Positions 1 to 7,782 of a stretch of DNA of 12,212 bases are shown here, in pieces (the stretch's first letter is position 1; every line of letters begins with the position of its first letter). The position numbers were made by a program, and so were the translations under genes. This DNA is from JBMYQA01 sp049600855 (lineage in GTDB: Bacteria; Bacteroidota; Bacteroidia; Cytophagales; Flammeovirgaceae). The DNA lies in contig JBMYQA010000178.1 of NCBI GenBank assembly GCA_049600855.1, forward strand, positions 1 through 12,212. The letters run 5' to 3'. The notes under the pieces are model-generated. The model was not told where the DNA came from. It did no database searches and worked only from the letters and a program-made list of their open reading frames with translations.

Positions 1-1
1 T

Positions 2-676
2 GCTGCGATTATTTTAGAAACTATCCAAGGTGAAGGAGGAATTAATGTTGCACCTAAGAGCTGGTTAAGGGCATTAAGAGCCATCACAAAAAAACATGGC
101 ATCTTAATGATTATTGATGACATCCAAGTGGGATGCGGACGCACAGGTAAATTCTTCAGTTTCGAAGAAGCAGGGATTAAACCTGATCTGATTACCCTAT
201 CTAAATCCATTGGAGGTTATGGCCTACCAATGTCTTTAACGCTTATTAAGCCTGCTATTGACGTATGGAAGCCAGGTCAACATACTGGAACTTTTAGAGG
301 GAATAACTTGGCTTTTGTGACCGCCGCTGAAGCAATTGTGAAATATTGGAAAGACAGTGAATCCTTTGAAGCAGCTATCGAAACGCGATCAAAATTATTA
401 TTTGATACACTGAATGAGGTTTACCAAGAGCATAAAGATATGATTGAGGAAGTTCGCGGAAGAGGACTAGTAGCAGGAATTGAGTTTAAACATGCGGAGC
501 TAGCAGGACAAGTCAGCAAGGAAGCTTTCAGTAAAGGCTTAATTATTGAAACCTGTGGAGCCGAAGATAATATCATCAAATTTTTGCCCCCATTGACGAT
601 TGAAATGAATAACTTCAAGCAGGGATTAAAATTGTTTAAATATGCTGTTGAATCAATAAAAAAAACACCTAAGTAA
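2..676 (+). CDS. ectB: Diaminobutyrate--2-oxoglutarate aminotransferase, 3' part (5' end outside window)
   Basis: PLP-dependent class III aminotransferase that makes L-2,4-diaminobutyrate from aspartate semialdehyde with glutamate as amino donor, the first dedicated step of ectoine synthesis; cytosolic. The reading frame is open from base 2, so the gene begins upstream; about 224 C-terminal residues are present, roughly half of the usual ~420. Visible family signatures are ETIQGEGGINVA near the start, the cofactor-binding IIDDIQVGCGRTG stretch, the PLP lysine in LSKSIGGYGLP (AAA codon 203-205), WKPGQHTGTFRGNNLAF, and RGRGLVAGIEF. These match EctB closely, better than acetylornithine or GABA aminotransferases. 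No ectC follows, unlike canonical ectABC operons; the next gene is an unrelated phosphatase. A diaminobutyrate role outside ectoine, for example siderophores or diaminopropane, cannot be excluded. The C-terminus looks normal. Confidence 0.85.
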   Translation, partial: AAIILETIQGEGGINVAPKSWLRALRAITKKHGILMIIDDIQVGCGRTGKFFSFEEAGIKPDLITLSKSIGGYGLPMSLTLIKPAIDVWKPGQHTGTFRGNNLAFVTAAEAIVKYWKDSESFEAAIETRSKLLFDTLNEVYQEHKDMIEEVRGRGLVAGIEFKHAELAGQVSKEAFSKGLIIETCGAEDNIIKFLPPLTIEMNNFKQGLKLFKYAVESIKKTPK

Positions 677-691
677 TCGTGTTTATCACGA
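677..691 (+). terminator. Short hairpin directly after the ectB stop
   Basis: TCGTG-TTTAT-CACGA forms a perfect 5-bp stem with a 5-base loop beginning at the base after the ectB TAA. No T-tract follows, so it is at best a weak terminator or a 3' end stabilising hairpin. Confidence 0.25.
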
Positions 692-880
692 ATGGTTCGC
701 TTTAACCCATCAATTTCGGAAGAAAAGATTGTCCCTTCTGGAGCAAATGCAAAACTTTTAAACACAAATACCTAACCATATGTTTCACATTTGGTAATCA
801 ATACCTTATATTTAAATTTACCTCAAAAAGTTTAGTGTGCCTTACAAAAGGTTTACACTTCTTCACACAGCTTGCAAAAT
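677..880. other. Spacer between ectB and the phosphatase gene, with a short in-frame open tail
   Basis: About 200 bases without a recognised gene. The first 99 bases stay open in the ectB frame after its stop: 32 sense codons ending in TAA at 773-775, including an ATG at 692 that would give a 27-residue peptide beginning MVRFNPSISEEK. I do not recognise the peptide; it could be chance or the relic of a former neighbour. The rest (776-880) is AT-rich and presumably carries the promoter of the next gene. TATATTTA at 807-814 differs at one position from the Bacteroidota -7 consensus TAnnTTTG, but the nearest upstream TTTG (790-793) is too close to act as its -33 box. Confidence 0.4.
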
Positions 881-2917
881 ATGAGACTATTAGTTATTTG
901 TTTGGGCTTCTTAATGTTGCCACTGACAACATTAGCAAACCCCAATACAATTACTATTGACAACAGTACTGCATCTAAACTCATTGGAAAACAGGTCATG
1001 TTTCTTGAGGATGAGTCGGGTAAACTGAGACTTGAAGAAATTCTAAAAGCAGAAAATCAGCGTAAATTCAAAAGACATCAAGAAGATGTATTTGCTCGTC
1101 CTGCCTCACGAAGTGCCATCTGGTTTAAAATAACCATTCGCAATGATACAGGAGAAGATTTATGGTTGGAAGCTGGAGGTAATCTAGCTTGTTGGTATAT
1201 AGACTTTTTCCGCCCAGATAGTATTGGAAGTTATAGTGACAGTGTAAAAACGGGATCACTTCGACCTACAAGCAGCAAAGAATATCCTGTAAACTTTTAT
1301 TGGCTCAAACTTGCCAAAGCTAATGATAGGGATATAAAAACCTATTACTTAAGAATCACTGGACAAGCCCCAAAAGAGTATCCGCTAAAGGCAGGTACGC
1401 TTTTAGCACTTTCAAAAGATAAACGAACGAATGACTTTCTGACTGCTGGCTTCATTGGAGCTATGCTTATTATGACGGTCTATAATATGTTCTTGTTTTT
1501 TGCTACTAGAAGTCGGATTTACCTGATCTACATTTGCTATTTGGCCTCTACCCCGTTATCCTCCACTTTTGATAGTAATTATCCACTTATTGAAAATAGC
1601 ACTTGGTTGTATGACTATTTTCTGGTGTGGCACAATATTCCTGAATTTTTTGTAGGCATCTTTGCTGTAATTTATCTAAAAACAAAAACGCTTACTCCTA
1701 AATTCAATCGCATTTATTGGGGGCTTATTTGGATAGTTGGTTTAGGTTATCCGTTATTAAATTTAATTGGATTTGAAGTAGTTGATTTAGTCAATGGCTA
1801 CCAAGTTGTACTCATCTTGTACTATATATTGCCATTATGCGTAGGCATATACCTATGGATTAAAGGAAACAGCAGTGCCCGTTTTTATGTGTTAGGGTGG
1901 TCATCAGTAGTCATTGGTGTAATCGTGATCATTCTAGTGTTGAATGGAGAACTTCCATTCAATGTCTGGACCAGAGCAGCCTTGTATTTTGGTTCTACCT
2001 TAGAAGCCATGATGTTTTCTTTTGCCTTGGCAGATCGACTAAACGAATTGCGACGTGAAAAAGAGCAAAGTCAAATCGCGCATTTAAAATTAATTGAATC
2101 ACAAAATGAAATCTTAGAAAAGAAGGTCGCTGAACGGACAAAAGAGATTCATTTACAAAAAGAAGAAATTCTAACTCAAAATGAGGAATTACTTCAAAAT
2201 CAAGAAGAAATTTCAACACAACGTGATTTCATTGAGAAACAAAATGGCTTACTAACCACCAAGAATCAAGAAATTACAGACAGTATTCGCTATGCTGAAC
2301 GCATTCAACAGGCAATTCTTCCTACTGAGGAAATGATACACAACTATTTCGCAGATCATTTTTTAATCTACCAACCACGAGACATCGTTTCTGGCGATTT
2401 CTATTGGATTTCGGAAATCAATAACGGATTAATCCTTGTGGTTGCAGATTGTACTGGACATGGTGTTCCTGGAGGATTTATGTCCATGATTGGTTATTCG
2501 CTGCTCAACACCATTGTAAATGAAAATAAGATCACAGATCCAGCCAAGATTCTGTCTTTGCTTCACCATGGAGTCTACCAAAGCCTTCGACAAAAAAATG
2601 GTGAGAATAATGATGGCATGGATATATCCATTTGCAAAATTGATCAGGACAGTAATGAAAATAGGCTCCTGACTTTTGCCAGTGCGAGGCAAAAATTATG
2701 GTATCACTATCAAAATGAATTGCACGAAATTCGAGGAAATAAACAATCCATTGGAGGAAGCACAGCAAAAAAAAGAAATTCATTTCAGAACCATCAATTG
2801 CCTATTCAGCATGGCATGAGCTTTTTCCTTACTACTGATGGGTATGTGGTTCTGAGAGGTCCCGCATTCGGACATTTCACGAATTCTCAAAACAACATGG
2901 ACAAAGCACTATGCTAA
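881..2917 (+). CDS. Membrane-anchored 7TM-DISM / SpoIIE-type PP2C phosphatase, C-terminally truncated
   Basis: Predicted inner-membrane signalling protein of 678 aa. In order: signal peptide (residues 1-20, ending TTLA); a periplasmic 7TMR-DISMED2-like beta domain (about 30-175, with SRSAIWFKITIRN); seven hydrophobic helices (about 187-387); a long coiled coil (about 387-465, Glu/Gln-rich); and a SpoIIE/PP2C domain from about 470, introduced by SIRYAERIQQAILP. Metal-binding and core motifs visible are SGDFYW, VADCTGHGVPGGFMS and TTDGY. Family members continue about 65-70 residues further, to a terminal Asp-Asp metal motif; here similarity stops after TTDGY, and 23 unrelated residues end at TAA. 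Dephosphorylation of a partner, such as an anti-anti-sigma factor, is therefore doubtful, while sensing and membrane parts look intact. I chose ATG 881 because it starts the signal peptide cleanly; a TTG nine bases upstream is possible. No partner gene is adjacent. Confidence 0.8.
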   Translation: MRLLVICLGFLMLPLTTLANPNTITIDNSTASKLIGKQVMFLEDESGKLRLEEILKAENQRKFKRHQEDVFARPASRSAIWFKITIRNDTGEDLWLEAGGNLACWYIDFFRPDSIGSYSDSVKTGSLRPTSSKEYPVNFYWLKLAKANDRDIKTYYLRITGQAPKEYPLKAGTLLALSKDKRTNDFLTAGFIGAMLIMTVYNMFLFFATRSRIYLIYICYLASTPLSSTFDSNYPLIENSTWLYDYFLVWHNIPEFFVGIFAVIYLKTKTLTPKFNRIYWGLIWIVGLGYPLLNLIGFEVVDLVNGYQVVLILYYILPLCVGIYLWIKGNSSARFYVLGWSSVVIGVIVIILVLNGELPFNVWTRAALYFGSTLEAMMFSFALADRLNELRREKEQSQIAHLKLIESQNEILEKKVAERTKEIHLQKEEILTQNEELLQNQEEISTQRDFIEKQNGLLTTKNQEITDSIRYAERIQQAILPTEEMIHNYFADHFLIYQPRDIVSGDFYWISEINNGLILVVADCTGHGVPGGFMSMIGYSLLNTIVNENKITDPAKILSLLHHGVYQSLRQKNGENNDGMDISICKIDQDSNENRLLTFASARQKLWYHYQNELHEIRGNKQSIGGSTAKKRNSFQNHQLPIQHGMSFFLTTDGYVVLRGPAFGHFTNSQNNMDKALC

Positions 2918-2976
2918 TCGCGGATAGTCATAAAGTACTAGATTGAAGTGATTTATTAATCCCCTACTCCATCTAA
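2848..2976 (+). pseudogene. Probable decayed 3' tail of the SpoIIE phosphatase gene, in a shifted frame
   Basis: In a different frame from the upstream gene, this stretch reads GSERSRIRTFHEFSKQHGQ and continues to a TGA at 2944-2946. The same frame then gives SDLLIPYSI and a TAA at 2974-2976. The first part resembles the region that follows DGYxDQ in family members, and SDLLIPYSI recalls the terminal DDLLIxGI-type strand. The TAA overlaps the convergent parC stop, where an ancestral gene would be expected to end. I infer a small non-triplet indel near 2846-2853 and one nonsense change. The similarity is by eye, and a sequencing error could produce the frameshift. Confidence 0.4.
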
Positions 2977-5510
2977 AATAAAGAAGTTTGTTTTCTTTTC
3001 TCTATATCTTCTTCACTGTCGTTGGAAGATCCGATTAAATCAACTTTCACTAATTTCTTGAACTTTAAGTTTGAGCCTATTGATTTCCATCCTTTCACCT
3101 GCTCTATACTTTCTACATCAATGACTTCTTGTTCGTGCTTATTTCCTCTTTCTTTATAGGTTATTTGAATAATTGGATTTTTTAACGCAGTTGCAAAATG
3201 CAATTTAGACCCATTTTCTTCGCTGATAAAGCTAAACTTCTTATTTTCTGTAGTCGTTTCAACTTGAAATCTTTTTAGGAAATACTTTCCAGAATCTCCA
3301 TTTTCATAGATTGCGGAAATGGCTTCATCTTGCTTAAATTTACCAATATAGACAATATTTTTATGGTCAAATCGAGTTGTTAATTCTTGACCTGTTAATT
3401 CGTACTCACCTGATTTATAGAGCACTAGTATGTTATCTTCTGTACTGAACTGTCCTAAAAACAGTCCATTCTCGTCTGTATTGAGCTTGCCAACAGATTC
3501 ATCATACCATATTTTGCGGGCTCCTAATGTAGATACCCCTTCCCTTTTCATGACGACTCTTCTGACAGGATATTTCGTAACAATATTTCCTTGTGAGCTT
3601 TTTCCTTTCACTTCTAACTCAGCAAAATCATAATCAAAGCTTTTCTTACGCGCTCTACTATTGTTACTCAATTTCACCTCCAACAATTCCGCCTCGCCAT
3701 TCGGGTTTGACGAAAAGTGTAGCACCTTAGAGCCAGGTGCACCTTTGGTCAAATCAAAGGCTTTATCGCGCGTAACGCCCAATATATTAAACCGTTTAGC
3801 CCTAGTTACACCAGTTTTCGCATCTAAGTACACCAAGTTATAAACCCTGCGTTCATTATTTTTATGATATACTTCTACATGGATGATGTTTTTTGCAACA
3901 AAAACTTTTTCCTTAATCTTAACTACCGTGTATTTTCCATCTTGTGTAAAGACAATGATATCGTCAATATCAGAACAATCGCACACAAATTCATCTTTCT
4001 TGAGGCCATAACCAATGAATCCGTCCTTACGATTGACATATAGCTTGGTATTATTTGCCGCAACTTTTGCTGCGCGAATGGTATCAAATGTGCTAATCTC
4101 TGTTTTTCGTTCCCTGCCTTTTCCAAACTTTTTCAGCAAATCGCTGTAAAAACTAATGGCATAATCGATGAGGTTAGCCAAGTGATGCTCTACATTAACC
4201 AATTCCTCTTCCAGTTTTCGCATCAGCTCATCAGCCTTAAAGGTATCGAATCGAGAAATTCGTTTAATCTTAATTTCAGTCAAGCGAACAATATCATCTT
4301 CAGTGATTTCGCGATAGAAGTCCTTTTTATACGGATCTAAGCCTTGATCAATAGTAGCCAATACCGCTTCCCAAGTTTCACATTCTTCAATTTTGCGGTA
4401 AATTCTATTTTCTATGAAAATCTTTTCCAACGAAGAATAGAGCAACTTTTCGAGCAATTCCCCTTTCTTAATCTCCAACTCTTGTTTTAGCAAATCCACC
4501 GTCGTATCGGTGTTATGCTTCAGCATCTCATTTACTCCAACAAATACGGGTTTTTCATCTACAATAACACATGCATTGGGCGAGATCGATACTTCACAAT
4601 CTGTAAATGCATAGAGTGCATCAATAGTCACATCAGGGGATTGTCCAGGTGCTAATTGAACCTCCACTTCTACCTCCTTAGCCGTATTATCCGTTACTTT
4701 CTTAATCTTAATTTTACCCGAATCGTTGGCTTTTACGATTGAATCAATTAAACTACTCGTTGTAGTGGCATAAGGAATTTCTTTGATGAGCAGAATCTTA
4801 TTATTTGCCGCTTCAATTCTAGCCCGCACGCGCACCTTCCCTCCTTTCTTACCTTCATTATAATTACTAAAATCGGCAATTCCACCAGTAGGAAAATCAG
4901 GAACAAGGCTAAAGCTTTTACCTTTTAAATAGGCAATGGAGGCTTCGATAAGCTCACAAAAGTTGTGCGGTAGAATTTTTGTCGCCAACCCTACCGCAAT
5001 TCCTTCTACCCCTTGAGCTAATAATAGCGGAAATTTAACAGGGAAATTTACTGGCTCTTTCTTTCGGCCATCGTAGGAAAGTTGCCACTCCGTAGTTTGA
5101 GGATTAAATACCACCGCATTCGCAAACTTAGACAAACGCGCTTCGATGTATCGAGGCGCTGCGGCACTGTCACCAGTACGGATATCCCCCCAGTTACCTT
5201 GGGTTTCTATTAATAAATCTTTTTGCCCTAAGTTTACAATGGCATCCCCAATAGAGGCATCGCCATGTGGATGATATTGCATGGTACTACCAATTACATT
5301 GGCTACCTTGTTAAAGCGTCCATCATCCATTTCTTTCATAGCATGGACTATTCTTCGTTGAACAGGCTTCAACCCATCTTCAATAGATGGTACAGCACGC
5401 TCTAAAATCACATAAGATGCATAACTCAAAAACCAATTCTCATACATTCCAGAAACTGGTTTACTTTGTTGCATTTCTTCATCTATGTGATTACCCATTT
5501 CATTATCCAT
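2973..5510 (-). CDS. parC: DNA topoisomerase IV subunit A (ParC/GyrA family)
   Basis: Type IIA topoisomerase A subunit (845 aa), which with ParE decatenates and relaxes DNA. The N-terminal breakage-reunion domain begins near residue 25 (YENWFLSYASYVILERAVP). It carries GLKPVQRRI at 46-54, the quinolone-pocket stretch YHPHGDASIGD (79-89), and the catalytic tyrosine Tyr121 in AAPRYIEARL (TAC, complement of 5148-5150). A coiled-coil region near 400-455 precedes a divergent beta-pinwheel C-terminal domain (about 500-820) without a canonical GyrA box (QRRGGKG); the nearest stretch is GKSSQGN at 636-642. This, together with the overall Bacteroidota ParC-like sequence, favours ParC over GyrA. The C-terminus ends in a charged tail, KRKQTSLF. 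Position 85, equivalent to E. coli GyrA Ser83, is alanine. No parE is adjacent. The start ATG is followed by a low-similarity leader of about 22 residues; a later start is unlikely because no better ATG precedes the domain. Confidence 0.92.
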   Translation of the reverse strand: MDNEMGNHIDEEMQQSKPVSGMYENWFLSYASYVILERAVPSIEDGLKPVQRRIVHAMKEMDDGRFNKVANVIGSTMQYHPHGDASIGDAIVNLGQKDLLIETQGNWGDIRTGDSAAAPRYIEARLSKFANAVVFNPQTTEWQLSYDGRKKEPVNFPVKFPLLLAQGVEGIAVGLATKILPHNFCELIEASIAYLKGKSFSLVPDFPTGGIADFSNYNEGKKGGKVRVRARIEAANNKILLIKEIPYATTTSSLIDSIVKANDSGKIKIKKVTDNTAKEVEVEVQLAPGQSPDVTIDALYAFTDCEVSISPNACVIVDEKPVFVGVNEMLKHNTDTTVDLLKQELEIKKGELLEKLLYSSLEKIFIENRIYRKIEECETWEAVLATIDQGLDPYKKDFYREITEDDIVRLTEIKIKRISRFDTFKADELMRKLEEELVNVEHHLANLIDYAISFYSDLLKKFGKGRERKTEISTFDTIRAAKVAANNTKLYVNRKDGFIGYGLKKDEFVCDCSDIDDIIVFTQDGKYTVVKIKEKVFVAKNIIHVEVYHKNNERRVYNLVYLDAKTGVTRAKRFNILGVTRDKAFDLTKGAPGSKVLHFSSNPNGEAELLEVKLSNNSRARKKSFDYDFAELEVKGKSSQGNIVTKYPVRRVVMKREGVSTLGARKIWYDESVGKLNTDENGLFLGQFSTEDNILVLYKSGEYELTGQELTTRFDHKNIVYIGKFKQDEAISAIYENGDSGKYFLKRFQVETTTENKKFSFISEENGSKLHFATALKNPIIQITYKERGNKHEQEVIDVESIEQVKGWKSIGSNLKFKKLVKVDLIGSSNDSEEDIEKRKQTSLF

Positions 5511-5577
5511 AATACAAAAAAAAATTTAGCTATTTGTTCTCTCCCCTACTCTACTAGAAACCCAATTATTGAGCCGA

Positions 5578-5585
5578 CAAAAATA
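5578..5585 (-). promoter_or_regulatory. Candidate -7 element for parC
   Basis: The minus strand reads TATTTTTG, a full match to the Bacteroidota -7 consensus TAnnTTTG, 68 bases upstream of the parC ATG. A properly spaced -33 TTTG is not evident: the nearest, complement of 5597-5600, is only 11 bases away. In AT-rich DNA the match could be chance. Confidence 0.25.
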
Positions 5586-5704
5586 AAAGCTCATTTCAAA
5601 AAATAAAAATTAATGATTAATAATTTTAGTAAGCAGCTGATAATATTACAATATTTTGTTTAAAAATATAGCAAAAACCATTATAAAAGACACAAATATT
5701 AACG

Positions 5705-5721
5705 AGTTTCAACTTGAAACT
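5705..5721. promoter_or_regulatory. Perfect 17-bp palindrome, operator-like
   Basis: AGTTTCAA-C-TTGAAACT is an 8-bp perfect inverted repeat around one central base, about 195 bp upstream of the parC start and about 200 bp past the dehydrogenase stop. Such near-contiguous symmetry suits a dimeric regulator. A terminator is less likely, because a one-base loop cannot form without opening the inner pairs. The core 14 bases also occur inside parC at 3256-3269. Confidence 0.35.
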
Positions 5722-5924
5722 TTATTAATTGTTTAGAAAATGAGAACTTAAATAAGAAGATTAGGGAATTAAGGTTTTCTTTTTACTTCCTAGCCACTGA
5801 TTAAAGTTAAACAAAGAAGTGCTTAAACTTTTGGCTACAAATCGTTTAAAAATTGGGGCTAATAACCATTCAAAAAAGGAATCTTTTCTAATAAGCATTA
5901 GGAGGCGATACGAGTTCCTTTTAT

Positions 5925-7088
5925 TTATCCTGAATAGTAGATTCGATAAATTGCATCAGCATAATCATCTGACACTAATAATGAACCGTCAGCTAACTGT
6001 TGTACATCTACGGGTCGTCCCCAAGCGGTTTCACCTTCCAACCAACCGGTTGCAAATGGTTCATAACTTACTACTTTATTCCCTTCTAATCGGGCTACCA
6101 TAACACGGTAACCTACTTTAGACGAGCGATTCCATGATCCATGTTGAGCGATAAATATGGCTTTATGATACTTTTTAGGAAACATCTTTCCTGTATAAAA
6201 ACGCATGCCTAATGCGGCAACATGCGCTCCCATGAATTGTTTTGGAGGTGTGAATTCACTGCAACTATGGTAATCGCCATACTCGGGATCTGAGGTATTT
6301 CCTTGATGGCAATAAGGAAATCCAAAGTGCATTCCTTTTTTAGGCGCATGATTTAATTCGTCGGAAGGCATATCATCGCCCATCATGTCGCGTCCATTAT
6401 CCGTAAACCACAACTCTTTGGTATCAGGATGCCAATCAAAACCAACCGAGTTTCGCACACCGTGCGCAAAGACTTCCATATTAGTACCATCTGCATTTAG
6501 GCGGGTAATACTTGAATACACCTTTTTATCTCGTTCGCACACATTGCAAGGCGCACCCACAGGTACATATAGTTTACCATCTGGTCCAAATGCGATAAAC
6601 TTCCAACCATGGTGCCGATCAGAAGGATAGTTATCGAAAATAATTTCAGGTTTAGGAGGATTTGCCAAATTTGCTTCGATGTTGGCAAACTTAAGGATGC
6701 GATTCACCTCTGCTACGTATAAATCGCCATCGCGAAAAGCAACGCCATTCGGCATTTTCAACCCTTTAGCGAGCACATAGGTTTTATCTGCGCGATGGTC
6801 TTTATTGACATCTTTGATTGCATACACCTTATCCCCGCTCCGATTTCCAACATACACCACTCCTTTTGGACTAATTGCCAATGAACGTGCATTCTTAATG
6901 CCTGTTGCAAATACTTCCATTTTAAATCCAGGAGGAAGTTTAATCTTATGAATGGGGAGCTCAGAAATAGTTCCAACATCCATGGCAGTTGTTTTTGCAG
7001 GAACCTTAACAGCAGAATTTTTTTCACTATTTTGCTGACAAGCTGCCAGTCCCAACCATAAAAACGCGAAAAAATAGATTTTTTTCAT
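5925..7088 (-). CDS. Lipoprotein PQQ-type sugar/sorbosone dehydrogenase-like beta-propeller
   Basis: Predicted outer-envelope lipoprotein (387 aa): a short basic N-terminus, hydrophobic helix and lipobox LAAC put the lipidated cysteine at residue 17. The rest looks like a six-bladed beta-propeller of the glucose/sorbosone dehydrogenase (GSDH) family. It opens with LPPGFKMEVFATGIKNARSL and has blade-like repeats of the type SPKGVVYVGNRSGDKVYAI. Conserved landmarks include DRHHGWKFIAFGPDGKLYV, GVRNSVGFDWHP, ELWFTDNGRD and IAQHGSWNR. In characterised relatives, His, Asn and Asp residues of this kind bind PQQ and Ca2+, oxidising a sugar or aldose in the periplasm; the substrate here is unknown. 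The CNVC pair in GAPCNVCE lacks the His of a heme-binding CxxCH motif, so no cytochrome domain is present. It is transcribed alone, divergent from the next lipoprotein gene. Confidence 0.8.
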   Translation of the reverse strand: MKKIYFFAFLWLGLAACQQNSEKNSAVKVPAKTTAMDVGTISELPIHKIKLPPGFKMEVFATGIKNARSLAISPKGVVYVGNRSGDKVYAIKDVNKDHRADKTYVLAKGLKMPNGVAFRDGDLYVAEVNRILKFANIEANLANPPKPEIIFDNYPSDRHHGWKFIAFGPDGKLYVPVGAPCNVCERDKKVYSSITRLNADGTNMEVFAHGVRNSVGFDWHPDTKELWFTDNGRDMMGDDMPSDELNHAPKKGMHFGFPYCHQGNTSDPEYGDYHSCSEFTPPKQFMGAHVAALGMRFYTGKMFPKKYHKAIFIAQHGSWNRSSKVGYRVMVARLEGNKVVSYEPFATGWLEGETAWGRPVDVQQLADGSLLVSDDYADAIYRIYYSG

Positions 7089-7257
7089 AATTATTTACAC
7101 TTCACTAACTCAACACAACAAACTCAATATCAATAACTTACAATAAAAATAGTAAATTCAAAAGCTATATTTCAATAAAAAATTAAAAAATTTATCCACA
7201 TGGCTGCAACGTTTGTCATTCTTTTAACGAATTCATAACAGACAAACAAAAAAAGTG
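7089..7257. promoter_or_regulatory. Divergent promoter region with a spaced inverted repeat
   Basis: This 169-bp AT-rich spacer lies between two divergent lipoprotein genes and must carry promoters in both directions. GTTTGTC (7211-7217) and GACAAAC (7241-7247) form a 7-bp inverted repeat with a 23-base spacer, just before the rightward start. I found no full TAnnTTTG match. TATATTTC in the middle of the region is one base off. Confidence 0.35.
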
Positions 7258-7653
7258 ATGACACGATTTTTTTTAGCAGTTTTATTGGTGATTGGATTAA
7301 TTAGTTGCAATGAGCAAGACATTTCACCAAATGCACTTGATGGCATTTATACAGGCACATTCAGTGTGATACAAGGAAATGATACGCAATCAACTAGTGT
7401 TGAATTAGAATTCGAACATGGAACTTTTCATGGAACATCAGCGCAAAAAAATCACCCTGCGATAGGTACTGGAGCTTTTCGATTAGATTCAGATGGAATA
7501 GAATTTACCAATGCGTCTTTTTGGACAGGTGATTTTGATTGGAATTTGATTTTGAATGGTGATTACCAAATTAAAATTGATGGTCAACACATTGAATTGA
7601 CGAAAACCTTTAATCAGACTACTTATAGATACTATCTCGTAAAGAGTTCTTAA
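7258..7653 (+). CDS. Small lipoprotein of unknown function
   Basis: A 131-aa protein with a type II signal peptide: MTRFFLAVLLVIGLISC gives a lipobox LISC and lipidated Cys17. The mature part begins NEQDISPNALDGIYTGTF and is rich in alternating hydrophobic/polar stretches (TSVELEFEHGTFHGTS, DWNLILNGDYQIKIDG). This suggests an all-beta, lipocalin-like or META-like fold of about 110 residues. The start of the mature region (LDGIYTGTF) is typical of small Bacteroidota lipoproteins of that general shape. I do not recognise a specific family. ATG 7258 is preferred to the GTG immediately before it. The gene stands 129 bp ahead of the sigma factor and could be independent. Confidence 0.7.
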   Translation: MTRFFLAVLLVIGLISCNEQDISPNALDGIYTGTFSVIQGNDTQSTSVELEFEHGTFHGTSAQKNHPAIGTGAFRLDSDGIEFTNASFWTGDFDWNLILNGDYQIKIDGQHIELTKTFNQTTYRYYLVKSS

Positions 7654-7782
7654 ACAAAAACCACTGAAAATCTTAAAAAGCGTGAAATAACCACTAAAAG
7701 ATCATCAAAACGCTAATTTTGTCCATGAGATGACTGTAATCAATCATTTCTATACCATCAACCCTAGTCTATACATTTTTGA
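7654..7782. promoter_or_regulatory. Spacer and presumed promoter region of the ECF sigma gene
   Basis: These 129 AT-rich bases hold the stretch from which the sigma operon is presumably transcribed. AACCACT occurs twice, at 7659-7665 and 7689-7695, exactly 30 bp apart and each followed by an A-rich run. No convincing -33/-7 pair is visible. Autoregulation by the ECF sigma factor itself is common in this class but cannot be read from the sequence. Confidence 0.3.

Larger units (their letters stand above)
5511..5924. other. AT-rich spacer upstream of parC
   Basis: This 414-bp region separates the parC start from the 3' end of the leftward dehydrogenase gene, so it should hold the parC promoter and a terminator for the dehydrogenase. 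It is very AT-rich, with self-complementary runs such as ATTAAT and AATATT near 5605-5655, and contains the perfect palindrome described separately. Short open frames here show no family resemblance. I see no RNA gene in it. Confidence 0.6.

Noticed and set aside
421..765. 114-residue open frame on the minus strand
   Set aside because: Mostly antisense to the well-supported ectB; the protein shows no domain, signal or family pattern.
872..880. TTG start for the phosphatase
   Set aside because: It adds three residues before a clean signal peptide starting at ATG 881; possible but less likely.
5819..6103. 94-residue open frame on the plus strand
   Set aside because: About two thirds lie antisense to the dehydrogenase gene, and the composition is unlike a real protein.
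6535..6546. CNVC as a heme c site in the dehydrogenase
   Set aside because: The residue after the second Cys is Glu, not His, so it is not a CxxCH heme motif; it may be a disulphide or metal pair.
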